DNA of 64,000 nucleotides from Tatumella terrea (lineage in GTDB: Bacteria > Pseudomonadota > Gammaproteobacteria > Enterobacterales > Enterobacteriaceae): NCBI RefSeq assembly GCF_039523755.1, contig NZ_BAAAFX010000026.1:73702-137701 (forward strand). The letters are read 5' to 3'. Below, one piece after another: positions 8,899 through 17,966 of the stretch (positions are counted from its first letter, which is position 1; each line of letters begins with the position of its first letter). The notes under the pieces are model-generated. The model had not been told where the DNA came from, made no database searches, and worked only from the letters and a program-made list of their open reading frames with translations. A program made the translations under genes and the position numbers.

Positions 8899-8940
8899 TT
8901 GACAATCCGCCGGTGAACTAGTTAACTAGTACGCAAGTTC
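8899..8940 (+). promoter_or_regulatory. trp promoter and TrpR operator
   Basis: A TTGACA -35 (8899-8904) and TTAACT -10 (8922-8927) with 17-bp spacing form the trp promoter. The -10 is embedded in the perfect palindrome ACTAGTTAACTAGT (8917-8930), the core TrpR half-sites. The flanking bases also match the E. coli trp operator closely, so repression by tryptophan-bound TrpR is very likely. Confidence 0.95.
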
Positions 8941-8957
8941 AGATAAGGATACTTCTC

Positions 8958-9011
8958 ATGTGTATGACTGCAATGCTTTCTCTCCGCTGGTGGCGTATGA
9001 CTCTCCCATAA
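8958..9011 (+). CDS. trpL: trp operon leader peptide
   Basis: A 17-residue leader peptide beginning MCMTAML, with tandem tryptophan codons (TGG TGG) at residues 11-12 inside LRWWRM. Ribosome stalling at these codons when charged tRNA-Trp is scarce controls the downstream attenuator. It lies about 20 bp after the operator, ahead of the terminator at 9062-9086 and trpE. Position, length and codon content match the enteric trpL class. Confidence 0.95.
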   Translation: MCMTAMLSLRWWRMTLP

Positions 9012-9061
9012 CAGGGCGATGTTTTCGTGCACCCGGCAGTTGACACAGTGCAGATTTCAGG

Positions 9062-9086
9062 GCCCGCTAACCGCGGGCTTTTTTTT
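9062..9086 (+). terminator. trp attenuator (terminator hairpin 3:4)
   Basis: GCCCGC-taacc-GCGGGC followed by eight T residues, located between trpL and trpE. It is the Rho-independent attenuator; its left arm should alternatively pair with an upstream antiterminator segment when the ribosome stalls on the Trp codons. Confidence 0.93.
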
Positions 9087-9109
9087 GGATAGAATTCAGA
9101 GAAACAACG

Positions 9110-10672
9110 ATGGCTACAGCAAAACCCGATTTAAAACTGATTACCGGTGATGCCCCGTACCGTGATGACCCGGCAGCACTATTCAACCAGCTCTGCGGTG
9201 CACGTCCGGCAACTCTGTTGCTGGAATCTGCCGATGTAGACAGTAAAAATAATCTGCAAAGTCTGCTCATCACTGACAGCGCCTTACGCATTACCGCATT
9301 CGGTGATACCGTGACCGTACAGGCCCTGTCTCAAAACGGCGCCAGCCTGCTACCTTTACTGGATGCCGCTTTACCGGAAGATGTGGAGATCGGTGTCAGA
9401 CCCGATGGCCGCGAACTACGATTCCCGCCGATTGACCCGTTGCAGGACGAAGACTCGCGCCTGAAATCGGTTTCTGTCCTGGATGCTCTGCGCCTGATCC
9501 CGACCCTGGTAAACAGTGACCCGAAACAACGCGAAGCGGTGATGCTGGGTGGCTTATTTGCCTATGACCTGGTCGCCGGGTTTGAAACCCTGCCGGAACT
9601 GACCAATGAACAACGCTGTCCGGACTATTGTTTTTATCTGGCCGAAACCTTACTGGTCATTGATCACCAGTCGCGGACGTCACGGGTTCAGGCCAGTGTG
9701 TTTACCCCGTCGGTCAGCGAATTTGAACGTCTGCAACAGCGCGTCCACCAGCTGCATCAGCAAATGTTACAGCCTGCAGCCACCCCGGTGGCACAAAAAG
9801 TGGAACGGATGACCCTGAGCTGTAATCAGAGCGACGAAGTCTATTGTGACGTTGTCACTAAACTTCAGCATGCTATCCGCATCGGCGAAATTTTCCAGGT
9901 GGTGCCGTCCCGCCGCTTTTCTCTGCCCTGCCCGTCACCGCTGGCCGCGTATGAGACCCTGAAAAACAGTAATCCCAGCCCGTACATGTTCTTTATGCAG
10001 GACAGTGAGTTTACGCTGTTCGGGGCTTCGCCGGAAAGCTCACTGAAATACTCCGCCACCACACGGCAGATTGAGATTTACCCGATCGCCGGAACCCGTC
10101 CGCGCGGACGTAATGCGGCCGGAGAGCTGGACGCGGACCTGGACAGCCGCATTGAACTTGAAATGCGCACCGACCATAAAGAACTGGCAGAGCATCTGAT
10201 GCTGGTCGACCTGGCGCGTAATGATCTGGCGCGTATCTGCGTACCGGGCAGCCGGCATGTGGCCGACCTGACGAAAGTCGACCGCTATACGTTTGTGATG
10301 CATCTGGTCTCCCGCGTCATCGGTAAACTGCGTGAAGATCTCGATGTGCTGCATGCTTACCGCGCGGTGATGAACATGGGCACCCTGAGTGGCGCGCCGA
10401 AAGTCCGTGCGATGCAGCTGATTGCTGAGTCCGAAGGGACCCGCCGGGGTTCCTATGGCGGGGCCGTAGGTTACTTCACCGGCACCGGGGACTTTGATAC
10501 CTGTATTGTGATCCGCTCAGCTTATGTTGAAGACGGTATCGCCACCGTTCAGGCCGGCGGCGGTGTGGTGCTCGACTCCATACCTCAGGCAGAAGCGGAC
10601 GAAAGTCGTAATAAAGCACGTGCGGTGTTACGTGCCATCGCGACAGCCCATCACTGCAAGGAGATTTTCTGA
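9110..10672 (+). CDS. trpE: Anthranilate synthase component I
   Basis: Large subunit of anthranilate synthase; with TrpG-derived ammonia it converts chorismate to anthranilate, the first committed step of tryptophan synthesis. The 520 residues carry the feedback-inhibition motif LLES with Ser40, and the C-terminal chorismate-binding domain with EIYPIAGTRPRGR, DLARND and GGAVGYFTG. The stop codon overlaps the trpG start (TGATG), consistent with coupled synthesis of the two subunits. Control is by the operator and attenuator upstream. Confidence 0.98.
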   Translation: MATAKPDLKLITGDAPYRDDPAALFNQLCGARPATLLLESADVDSKNNLQSLLITDSALRITAFGDTVTVQALSQNGASLLPLLDAALPEDVEIGVRPDGRELRFPPIDPLQDEDSRLKSVSVLDALRLIPTLVNSDPKQREAVMLGGLFAYDLVAGFETLPELTNEQRCPDYCFYLAETLLVIDHQSRTSRVQASVFTPSVSEFERLQQRVHQLHQQMLQPAATPVAQKVERMTLSCNQSDEVYCDVVTKLQHAIRIGEIFQVVPSRRFSLPCPSPLAAYETLKNSNPSPYMFFMQDSEFTLFGASPESSLKYSATTRQIEIYPIAGTRPRGRNAAGELDADLDSRIELEMRTDHKELAEHLMLVDLARNDLARICVPGSRHVADLTKVDRYTFVMHLVSRVIGKLREDLDVLHAYRAVMNMGTLSGAPKVRAMQLIAESEGTRRGSYGGAVGYFTGTGDFDTCIVIRSAYVEDGIATVQAGGGVVLDSIPQAEADESRNKARAVLRAIATAHHCKEIF

Positions 10673-11253
10673 TGGCTGATATTTTACTGCTGGATAACTT
10701 TGATTCCTTTACCTATAACCTGGTCGACCAGTTGCGCACATTCGGCCACCGGGTGATGGTTTACCGCAACAACCTGCCGGTCGACACGCTGACAGAACGT
10801 CTGCGTAGCATGGAAAACCCGGTGCTGATGTTATCCCCGGGGCCCGGAGCCCCTGCGGAGGCCGGCAGTATGCCCGCCCTGCTGAAAGCAATGCGCGGCA
10901 AGGTTCCGATTATCGGTATCTGTCTGGGCCATCAGGCAATCGTCGAAAGCTATGGCGGCGAAGTGGGTCAGGCCGGGGAGATCCTGCACGGTAAAGCTTC
11001 CGCCATCAGCCATGACGGACAGCATATGTTCAGCGGCTTACCGAACCCGCTAACGGTGGCCCGTTACCACTCACTGGTCGGCAGCAACATCCCGGCAGGG
11101 GTAACGGTTAATGCCACCTTTAACGGCATGGTGATGGCAGTCCGTCACGATAAAGACAAGGTCTGCGGCTTCCAGTTCCACCCTGAGTCTATTCTGACCA
11201 CACAGGGGGCAAAACTTCTGGAACAAACCCTGGTATGGGCGCTCAGCGATTAA
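10672..11253 (+). CDS. trpG: Anthranilate synthase component II (glutamine amidotransferase)
   Basis: Class I glutamine amidotransferase that supplies ammonia to TrpE. The 193 residues contain the nucleophile Cys84 in GICLGHQA and the His170/Glu172 pair in FQFHPES, so the triad is complete. In E. coli and Salmonella this domain is fused to TrpD; here it ends with its own stop codon, and trpD restarts 11 bp later. That unfused arrangement is known from Serratia and other non-E. coli enterics. Confidence 0.97.
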   Translation: MADILLLDNFDSFTYNLVDQLRTFGHRVMVYRNNLPVDTLTERLRSMENPVLMLSPGPGAPAEAGSMPALLKAMRGKVPIIGICLGHQAIVESYGGEVGQAGEILHGKASAISHDGQHMFSGLPNPLTVARYHSLVGSNIPAGVTVNATFNGMVMAVRHDKDKVCGFQFHPESILTTQGAKLLEQTLVWALSD

Positions 11254-11263
11254 GGACAAGGAT

Positions 11264-12262
11264 ATGCAACAGATTCTGGAACAACTGTATCAGGGCAACA
11301 TCATCAGCCAGGCCGAGAGCGAGCAACTGTTCTCTGCCATCGTCACCGGCGAAATGGACCCGGTCTCTCTGGGGGCCGCCCTGGTCGCCATGAAAGTCCG
11401 CGGGGAAACGCCCCCGGAGATTGCCGGGGCCGCCACCGCCCTGCTGGCCAACGCCCGTGCCTTCCCGCGCCCTGATTACCCCTTTGCTGACATCGTGGGG
11501 ACCGGCGGCGATGGCAGCAACAGTATTAATATTTCCACCGCCAGTGCGTTTGTGGCGGCGGCCTGTGGCCTGAAAGTCGCCAAGCACGGCAACCGCAGTG
11601 TCTCCAGCAAATCCGGATCGTCTGATTTACTGGCTGCATTTGGTATCGATCTGGACATGAGTCCGGAAACCGCTCGTCAGGCGCTGGATGAAGACAATCT
11701 CTGCTTCCTGTTTGCCCCGCAGTATCACAGTGGCTTCCGCTACGCGATGCCGGTGCGTAAACAACTGCAGACGCGCACATTGTTCAATGTCCTCGGACCG
11801 TTAATCAACCCGGCCCGTCCGCCGCTGGCTCTGATCGGCGTATACAGCCCGCAGCTGCTGCAGCCGGTGGCTGAAACCCTGCGGATGCTGGGATATCATC
11901 GTGCAGCCGTGGTCCATGGCGGCGGAATGGATGAGATTGCCGTCCACAGTACGACTCAGGTCGCCGAACTGCGGGACGGGGAAATCACCCGCTATGAGGT
12001 CAGCCCGGCCGATTTTGGTCTGGATTTTCATTCGCAGGAATCTCTGGCCGGCGGAACGCCCGGAGAAAACCGTGACATTTTGCGTCAACTGCTGCAGGGT
12101 AAAGGGCAGACAGCGCATGAACATGCCATCGCTATCAATGTTGCCATGCTGATGAAACTGTTTGGTCATGAAGATTTACGCCACAATGCTGAACATGCCA
12201 TGGCGACCCTGCGTAGCGGGCGGGCTTATGACTGTGTCACCGCATTGGCTGCAAGAGGATAA
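11264..12262 (+). CDS. trpD: Anthranilate phosphoribosyltransferase
   Basis: Transfers phosphoribose from PRPP to anthranilate, the second step of the pathway. The 332 residues show the glycine-rich PRPP loop VGTGGDGSNSINIST (residues about 78-92), the KHGNRSVSSKSGSSD block and NVLGPLINP. It is a stand-alone enzyme here, about the length of the C-terminal half of E. coli TrpGD. A ribosome binding site (AAGGACAAGG) lies ahead of the ATG, and the trpC ATG follows the stop by two bases. Confidence 0.97.
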   Translation: MQQILEQLYQGNIISQAESEQLFSAIVTGEMDPVSLGAALVAMKVRGETPPEIAGAATALLANARAFPRPDYPFADIVGTGGDGSNSINISTASAFVAAACGLKVAKHGNRSVSSKSGSSDLLAAFGIDLDMSPETARQALDEDNLCFLFAPQYHSGFRYAMPVRKQLQTRTLFNVLGPLINPARPPLALIGVYSPQLLQPVAETLRMLGYHRAAVVHGGGMDEIAVHSTTQVAELRDGEITRYEVSPADFGLDFHSQESLAGGTPGENRDILRQLLQGKGQTAHEHAIAINVAMLMKLFGHEDLRHNAEHAMATLRSGRAYDCVTALAARG

Positions 12263-12264
12263 TC

Positions 12265-13626
12265 ATGAAGGGTACCGTTTTAGAAAAAATTGTTGCCGAT
12301 AAGGCCATCTGGGTTGCCGAACGTAAGCAACAACAGCCGCTGGAAACATTCCGGGAGACACTGACACCTTCTTCCCGCAATTTTTATCAGGCTCTGCAGC
12401 GTGACAAAAGCGCGTTTATTCTGGAATGTAAAAAAGCGTCGCCGTCGAGGGGATTGATCCGCGAAGATTTTGACCCGGCCACCATCGCCGGCGTTTACCG
12501 TCAGTATGCGTCCGCGGTGTCCGTGCTGACCGACGAGAAATATTTCCAGGGCAGCTTCGATTTCCTGCCGATCGTCAGTCAGGCCATTACCCAGCCGGTA
12601 TTGTGCAAAGACTTTATTATTGACCCTTATCAGATCTACCTGGCCCGTCACTATCAGGCGGATGCCATATTACTGATGTTATCGGTGCTGGACGACCAGC
12701 AGTACCGTGAGCTGGCCGATGTCGCGCACTCCCTGAATATGGGGATCCTGACCGAGGTCAGTAATCAGGAAGAGCTTGAACGCGCACGGGTACTGAAGCC
12801 CCGGGTGGCCGGGATCAATAACCGCGACCTGCGCGACCTGTCGATTGACCTGGATAAAACCCGTCAGCTGGCCCCGCAACTGCCTGAAGACGCTATCGTT
12901 ATCAGTGAGTCCGGTATCTACGACTACGCCCAAATTCGTGAATTACGGCAGTATGCCGGGGGCTTCCTGATCGGGTCGTCACTGATGTCGGAAGATAATC
13001 TCGACATGGCGGTACGTCGCGTCCTGACCGGCGATAATAAGGTCTGTGGCCTGACACGGCCTGAAGATGTGCAAGCGGCCTATACTCAGGGCGCCGTCTA
13101 CGGCGGATTGATTTTTGCGAACGGTTCACCGCGCCAGGTCACCGAAGCCCGGGCTGCAGAGCTGACCCGTGCAGCACCACTGAAATTCGTCGGCGTTTTC
13201 CGTGATGATACCCCGGAACAGATCGCCGGGATCGCCCGCCGTCTGGGGCTGAGTGCTGTACAGCTGCACGGTGACGAAGATGCAGACCTGATAGCCCGCC
13301 TGCGCCAGCAACTGCCGGATGACGTAGCCATCTGGAAAGCGTTCAGCATCAGTGATCATTTACCGGCACGCGACCTGCCCTGTGTGGACCGTTATCTGTT
13401 TGATCAGGGTAACGGTGGCAGCGGTCAGTGCTTCGACTGGTCCTTACTGAAAGGCCAGGATCTGCGCAATGTTATGCTGGCCGGCGGCATCTCCCCTGAG
13501 AACTGTGCCGCGGCCGCGGATACCGGTTGTGCCGGTCTGGATATGAATTCAGGCGTCGAACGTGCCCCCGGTATCAAAGATACGGATAAACTGGCAGACG
13601 TATTCCGGCAATTACGGGCTTACTAA
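12265..13626 (+). CDS. trpC: Bifunctional indole-3-glycerol-phosphate synthase / phosphoribosylanthranilate isomerase
   Basis: Two TIM-barrel enzymes fused in 453 residues, the normal enteric TrpC(F) arrangement. The N-terminal IGPS half (1-255) has ECKKASPSRG and the phosphate-binding ISESGI and GGFLIGSSLM. The C-terminal PRAI half starts around VCGLTRPEDV (about 257-266) and has the catalytic Asp in LDMNSGVE and the AGGISPEN loop. These catalyse steps four and three respectively. It lies directly after trpD with no real gap. Confidence 0.97.
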   Translation: MKGTVLEKIVADKAIWVAERKQQQPLETFRETLTPSSRNFYQALQRDKSAFILECKKASPSRGLIREDFDPATIAGVYRQYASAVSVLTDEKYFQGSFDFLPIVSQAITQPVLCKDFIIDPYQIYLARHYQADAILLMLSVLDDQQYRELADVAHSLNMGILTEVSNQEELERARVLKPRVAGINNRDLRDLSIDLDKTRQLAPQLPEDAIVISESGIYDYAQIRELRQYAGGFLIGSSLMSEDNLDMAVRRVLTGDNKVCGLTRPEDVQAAYTQGAVYGGLIFANGSPRQVTEARAAELTRAAPLKFVGVFRDDTPEQIAGIARRLGLSAVQLHGDEDADLIARLRQQLPDDVAIWKAFSISDHLPARDLPCVDRYLFDQGNGGSGQCFDWSLLKGQDLRNVMLAGGISPENCAAAADTGCAGLDMNSGVERAPGIKDTDKLADVFRQLRAY

Positions 13627-13665
13627 ATAAAGACTCGTCATTCTGACGACACAGGAAATTGAGTT

Positions 13666-14856
13666 ATGACGTTACTGAACCCTTATTTTGGCGAATTTGG
13701 CGGAATGTATGTTCCGCAGATCCTGATGCCGGCGCTTAGCCAGCTTGAAGAAGCCTTTGTCAGCGCCCAGCGTGACCCGGAATTTCAGGCCGAATTCACC
13801 GGATTACTGAAGAATTATGCCGGTCGTCCGACCGCGCTGACGCTGTGTCGTAATCTGACCCGCGGCACACGTACCCGCCTTTACCTGAAACGCGAAGATC
13901 TGCTACACGGCGGCGCTCATAAAACTAACCAGGTCCTCGGTCAGGCGCTGCTGGCAAAACGGATGGGTAAAAACGAAATCATCGCCGAAACCGGCGCCGG
14001 ACAGCATGGTGTCGCCTCGGCACTGGCCTGCGCCCTGCTGGGGATGAAATGCCGTATTTATATGGGGGCGAAAGACGTGGAACGTCAGTCTCCGAACGTT
14101 TTCCGTATGCGCCTGATGGGTGCTGAAGTGATCCCGGTTCATAGCGGGTCAGCCACGCTGAAAGATGCCTGTAATGAAGCATTACGTGACTGGTCAGGCA
14201 GCTACGAGACGGCTCATTATATGCTGGGCACCGCCGCCGGCCCGCACCCTTACCCGACCATTGTGCGCGAGTTTCAGCGGATGATCGGTGAAGAAACCCG
14301 TGTCCAGATCCAGGAGCAGGAAGGACGTCTGCCGGATGCGGTCATTGCCTGTGTCGGCGGCGGATCTAACGCCATTGGCATGTTTGCCGATTTCATTGAT
14401 GAAACGTCCGTCGGTCTGATTGGCGTTGAACCCGCCGGTCTTGGGATTGAATCCGGTCAGCATGGCGCCCCGCTGAAGTACGGGAAAACCGGAATTTATT
14501 TCGGGATGAAAGCCCCGATGATGCAGACCGACGACGGCCAGATAGAGGAGTCTTATTCTATTTCTGCCGGACTGGACTTTCCATCAGTCGGTCCGCAACA
14601 CGCCTGGCTGAACAGTATTGGTCGCGCGGAGTATGTGTCTGTTACCGATGATGAAGCTATTGAGGCATTTAAAGAATTATCACGCCACGAAGGGATTATT
14701 CCAGCCCTGGAGTCTTCGCACGCACTCGCCCATGCCCTGAAAATGGCCAGAGAAAATCCGGAAAAAGAGCAATTACTGGTGGTGAATCTTTCCGGACGTG
14801 GCGACAAAGACATTTTTACTGTGCAAGACATTCTGAAGCAGCGTGGAGAATTCTGA
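13666..14856 (+). CDS. trpB: Tryptophan synthase beta chain
   Basis: PLP enzyme that condenses indole with serine to form tryptophan. The 396 residues include the PLP lysine Lys86 in GGAHKTNQ and the phosphate-binding loop CVGGGSNAIGMF. A 39-bp gap from trpC precedes an AGGAAATTGAG ribosome binding site. The stop codon overlaps the trpA start (TGATG), which balances alpha and beta synthesis for the alpha2-beta2 complex. Confidence 0.98.
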   Translation: MTLLNPYFGEFGGMYVPQILMPALSQLEEAFVSAQRDPEFQAEFTGLLKNYAGRPTALTLCRNLTRGTRTRLYLKREDLLHGGAHKTNQVLGQALLAKRMGKNEIIAETGAGQHGVASALACALLGMKCRIYMGAKDVERQSPNVFRMRLMGAEVIPVHSGSATLKDACNEALRDWSGSYETAHYMLGTAAGPHPYPTIVREFQRMIGEETRVQIQEQEGRLPDAVIACVGGGSNAIGMFADFIDETSVGLIGVEPAGLGIESGQHGAPLKYGKTGIYFGMKAPMMQTDDGQIEESYSISAGLDFPSVGPQHAWLNSIGRAEYVSVTDDEAIEAFKELSRHEGIIPALESSHALAHALKMARENPEKEQLLVVNLSGRGDKDIFTVQDILKQRGEF

Positions 14857-15671
14857 TGGACCGTTATTCTGAACTTTTTAAGCGACTTTCCGCACAAGGC
14901 GAAGGGGCCTTTGTCCCCTTTGTCACGCTGGGTGACCCTTCCTTTGAGTCTTCTCTGGAAATTATCGATGCCCTGGTCGCGGGCGGAGCGGATGCTCTGG
15001 AACTGGGCTTTCCGTTTTCTGACCCGCTGGCGGACGGTCCGACTATCCAGGCCGCTAACCTGCGCGCACTCAGTGCCGGCATGAATACCGAAAAATGCTT
15101 TGCATTAATCACTCAGGTCCGCAGCAAATACCCGGATCTGCCCATCGGTTTGCTGATTTATGCCAACCTGGTGTTCCGTCCGGGCATCGATGCCTTTTAT
15201 GCCCGCTGCCGCGAGGCCGGGGTGGATTCTGTGCTGGTTGCCGATGTGCCGGTCGAGGAATCACAGCCCTTCCGTCAGGCGGCTATGCGCCATGACATCG
15301 CACCGATCTTTATCTGCCCGCCAAACGCCAGTGATGATTTATTGCGTGAAATCGCTTCTCACGGGCGCGGCTATACCTACCTGCTTTCCCGCGCCGGGGT
15401 GACCGGGGCTGAGAACAGTGCATCGGTGCCTTTAGAGCATCTGATCGTAAAACTGAAAGAATACCATGCGGCCCCCCCTATCCAGGGGTTCGGTATTTCC
15501 AAAGCAGAACAGGTGCGTGAGGTGATTCAGGCTGGCGCCGCCGGCGCCATTGCCGGTTCCGCCGTGGTGAAAATTATCGAGGCCCACCAGCACGAGTCCT
15601 CCGTTATGCTGGAGAAACTCACCGGGTTTGCCAGCTCACTGAAAGCGGCGACCCGACAGAACGTGTCCTGA
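14856..15671 (+). CDS. trpA: Tryptophan synthase alpha chain
   Basis: TIM-barrel subunit that cleaves indole-3-glycerol phosphate to indole, which is channelled to TrpB. Catalytic residues Glu49 (in ADALELGFPFSDP) and Asp60 (PLADGP) are in the expected places in the 271-residue protein. Phosphate-binding GFGISKAEQV and AGSAVVKIIE follow. It is the last gene of the operon and is followed by a hairpin at 15679-15696. Confidence 0.98.
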   Translation: MDRYSELFKRLSAQGEGAFVPFVTLGDPSFESSLEIIDALVAGGADALELGFPFSDPLADGPTIQAANLRALSAGMNTEKCFALITQVRSKYPDLPIGLLIYANLVFRPGIDAFYARCREAGVDSVLVADVPVEESQPFRQAAMRHDIAPIFICPPNASDDLLREIASHGRGYTYLLSRAGVTGAENSASVPLEHLIVKLKEYHAAPPIQGFGISKAEQVREVIQAGAAGAIAGSAVVKIIEAHQHESSVMLEKLTGFASSLKAATRQNVS

Positions 15672-15678
15672 CGTGTAA

Positions 15679-15696
15679 AAGGCACTCCTGTGCCTT
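15679..15696 (+). terminator. trp operon 3' hairpin
   Basis: AAGGCAC-tcct-GTGCCTT then ATTA. It lies eight bases after the trpA stop, in the position of the trp operon terminator trpt. The downstream tract is only weakly T-rich. Confidence 0.6.
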
Positions 15697-15793
15697 ATTA
15701 CGTTTAAAATTGGTAGTTCCCGGGAATGCGGTTAAACTTACTCATACCGGAAAAACTCCGGCAGATCATCACCATGATACAGGGAGGCATTAA

Positions 15794-16108
15794 ATGAAGT
15801 TTGCTAAAGTTTTAGCCAGTGCTGTTATGGCATCCGTGGTCGCATTATCACTCGCGGCCTGTGCGCCAACACCGACGAAAGAAGGTACCGGTGGCTATAT
15901 TGATGACACAGTGATAACAACTAAAGTTAAAGCCAAACTGCTGGATACTAAAGAACTGAAATCAACTGAGATTAATGTTGAGACGTTCAAAGGCCGTGTA
16001 CAGCTGAGCGGTTTTGTGTCCTCACCTCAGGTAGCCAGTCGTGCAGTCGATGTCGCACGCAGAATACCGGGTGTAACCTCCGTGGTTAATAATATGCAGA
16101 TTAAGTAG
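15794..16108 (+). CDS. BON-domain lipoprotein
   Basis: The 104-residue precursor has a lipoprotein signal peptide with a lipobox ending LSLAAC (Cys23), followed by one BON domain (about 34-104; VKAKLLDTKEL, GRVQLSGFV, PGVTSVVNNM). BON domains, as in OsmY and DolP, are thought to bind phospholipid membranes, so an outer-membrane-associated periplasmic role in envelope homeostasis is likely but inferred. A strong GGGAGG site precedes the ATG. It lies between trpA and ompW, where E. coli carries yciGFE. I do not assign a gene name. Confidence 0.88.
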   Translation: MKFAKVLASAVMASVVALSLAACAPTPTKEGTGGYIDDTVITTKVKAKLLDTKELKSTEINVETFKGRVQLSGFVSSPQVASRAVDVARRIPGVTSVVNNMQIK

Positions 16109-16125
16109 CGTTCACCCGCTGCTAT

Positions 16126-16153
16126 AAAAAAAGGCCGTCTGACGGCCTTTTTT
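16126..16153. terminator. Bidirectional terminator between BON lipoprotein gene and ompW
   Basis: A-tract, GGCCGTC-t-GACGGCC, T-tract. Runs of A and T on both sides let it serve the plus-strand lipoprotein gene and the convergent ompW gene. Confidence 0.85.
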
Positions 16154-16177
16154 CCGTCTGTGACCCGCCCGGGATCC

Positions 16178-16810
16178 TCAGAAAGTGTAACCTGCCCCCA
16201 GGAAGAAGACCCACGGGTTGATATTGGTATTGATACTTTGCTGCTCGCCTGCGGCTTTAAACCGGACTTTGGTGTCGATATTCATATACCACAGTGAGGC
16301 ATTCAGCATCCAGTGCTGGTTCAGCTGATAATCCATACCGACCTGCCCTGCAACACCCCATGAATTTTTCAGGCTTAAATCCGTTAAACCGCTATCACGA
16401 CCGGTATCGTTAAATTTGTTATTGAAGAAGGCGGTGTAGTTTACGCCGACACCCGCGTAAGGCTGGAATTTAGAACTGTTATCCAGGAAGTAATACTGCG
16501 CCATCAGCGTCGGCGGGAGCTGATGAACGGTGGCCAGCGTACCGGTAGGTCCCAGAGCGACTTTATGGCGGAAAGGCGTGGCTGCCAGTAACTCCACACC
16601 AATATGATCGGTCGCCATATAGGTCAATGTCAGTCCCAGCTGCGTATTATTACTGACATCGAAGCCACCCATGCCTAACACATTATCAGATCCACCGGTC
16701 GGACGTACTGTTGCACTGCCTGCCCGGATAAAGAAATCTCCGGCCTGATGTGCAGACGCCACGGCAGGTAACAGTGCAGCAATCAGTAAGCCAATTTTTC
16801 CCAGTTTCAT
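16178..16810 (-). CDS. ompW: Outer membrane protein OmpW
   Basis: Eight-stranded outer-membrane beta-barrel of the OmpW family, implicated in passage of small hydrophobic or charged compounds and in stress and host interaction. The 210-residue precursor has a signal peptide (cleavage near residue 20, AVASA/HQAG) and ends in the barrel signature GAGYTF with C-terminal Phe. The ATG at 16810 is chosen because AGGAG lies five bases upstream; a longer in-frame start at 16864 would spoil the signal peptide. A perfect FNR-type site lies upstream at 16959-16972, consistent with the known oxygen-responsive control of ompW. Confidence 0.95.
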   Translation of the reverse strand: MKLGKIGLLIAALLPAVASAHQAGDFFIRAGSATVRPTGGSDNVLGMGGFDVSNNTQLGLTLTYMATDHIGVELLAATPFRHKVALGPTGTLATVHQLPPTLMAQYYFLDNSSKFQPYAGVGVNYTAFFNNKFNDTGRDSGLTDLSLKNSWGVAGQVGMDYQLNQHWMLNASLWYMNIDTKVRFKAAGEQQSINTNINPWVFFLGAGYTF

Positions 16811-17179
16811 AGCCACTCCTCTCATGAACGCGCTTTGCTTTTTTAGTTTTGAAAATATGAACAATGTCTGAATTGTCCTTTGTGGTTTCTATGTTTATCG
16901 TGATTCATGGAGAAAATCATTCGTTTCCGTCACAAAAAATCCCTGAAAAAACAAAGCCTTGATTTAGATCAAGTTTTAAGGGAGTTCTTAATGACCTTTT
17001 TTGAAGAAAAATTGTCCGGGACCGGAAAACCCGCAACGTTTTCAGCAATGCTGTGCGGGAGTACTTCAGGGGTTCTCCTGTAATGATTAGATCCGAAAGT
17101 TATGTAAGTCAGGGTGCCAGAAAGGAAGCTAAACATGTACAATCAGGCGGTTAATCCATTTGTTTCCAAAGGAGTGTTC
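16811..17179. other. Divergent ompW-yciC regulatory gap
   Basis: A 369-bp gap between divergent genes. It carries the FNR-like palindrome at 16959-16972 and a strongly AT-rich tract flanking it. An in-frame extension of yciC to 17114 exists but has no good initiation signal. No further gene is visible. Confidence 0.7.
16959..16972. promoter_or_regulatory. FNR-type binding site upstream of ompW
   Basis: TTGATTTAGATCAA is an exact match to the TTGAT-N4-ATCAA FNR consensus, about 150 bp upstream of the ompW start codon and about 208 bp upstream of yciC. ompW is a known FNR-responsive gene in E. coli. Confidence 0.8.
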
Positions 17180-17914
17180 ATGTCTCTCACGGCCAGCTCG
17201 TTATACCGTGATACCGCAAATTTTTTGCGCCACCAGTCAAAAACAATCGTCCTGATTTCACTGGTCAGTGCCTTTGTTACTGTGATCCTGGGCACTGTTT
17301 TCGCTCCGGGCCCCGATGAATTGTCGGCACTGACTCAGAACAGTGACAGCACCGGGTCACTGATCAGTCTGCTGCAGGGGATGTCACCCGAACAACAAAA
17401 AATATTACTGCATAGCTCTGCCGTCAGCACACTCGCGGCGCTGATTGGCAATACGCTGTTACTGGGAGGAATGTTGATCCTGCTGCCAGCGGTGTCTGCA
17501 GGTAAACCCCTCAGTGCCCTGGCGGCCATTGGCGGATCGCTGGGCTTTCTTCCGGCATTGCTGATCCAGACGTTTCTGGTGACGCTGATAGTCCAGATCG
17601 GGTTTATGGTCCTGCTGGTGCCGGGGATCATTTTAACCATCCTTTTCGCCTTCTCCCCGGTGCTACTGAGTCAGAAACAGGCCGGTCTTATCGGCAGTAT
17701 GAAACAGAGTGTCCCTTTAGCCTGGAAGAATTTTAAAGTACTGGCTCCGGCGGTGATTTGCTGGTTACTGGCGAAAGTTATCCTGATTATTCTATTTTCT
17801 TCGATGACCAGTTTGCCTGTCGCCTTCTCTTCCTTAATTGTGACTACGTTAGGCAATTTATTATCAGCTGCACTGGTTATCTATCTCTACCGTGCGTATA
17901 TGCTATTACGATAA
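17180..17914 (+). CDS. yciC: YciC family inner-membrane protein
   Basis: Integral membrane protein of the UPF0259 (YciC) family, implicated with YciB in envelope integrity; biochemical activity unknown. The 244 residues begin MSLTASSLYRDTANF, as in the E. coli protein, and contain about six hydrophobic segments, with a conserved VPGIILTILFAFSPV region. The start at 17180 has AAAGGAG six bases upstream and gives the E. coli length. It heads a yciC-yciB-yciA cluster. Confidence 0.92.
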   Translation: MSLTASSLYRDTANFLRHQSKTIVLISLVSAFVTVILGTVFAPGPDELSALTQNSDSTGSLISLLQGMSPEQQKILLHSSAVSTLAALIGNTLLLGGMLILLPAVSAGKPLSALAAIGGSLGFLPALLIQTFLVTLIVQIGFMVLLVPGIILTILFAFSPVLLSQKQAGLIGSMKQSVPLAWKNFKVLAPAVICWLLAKVILIILFSSMTSLPVAFSSLIVTTLGNLLSAALVIYLYRAYMLLR

Positions 17915-17966
17915 TGTCTGTTTCTCATTTCCGGCTTACCCGCTAAGCCGTATTACCGGACCTGCT

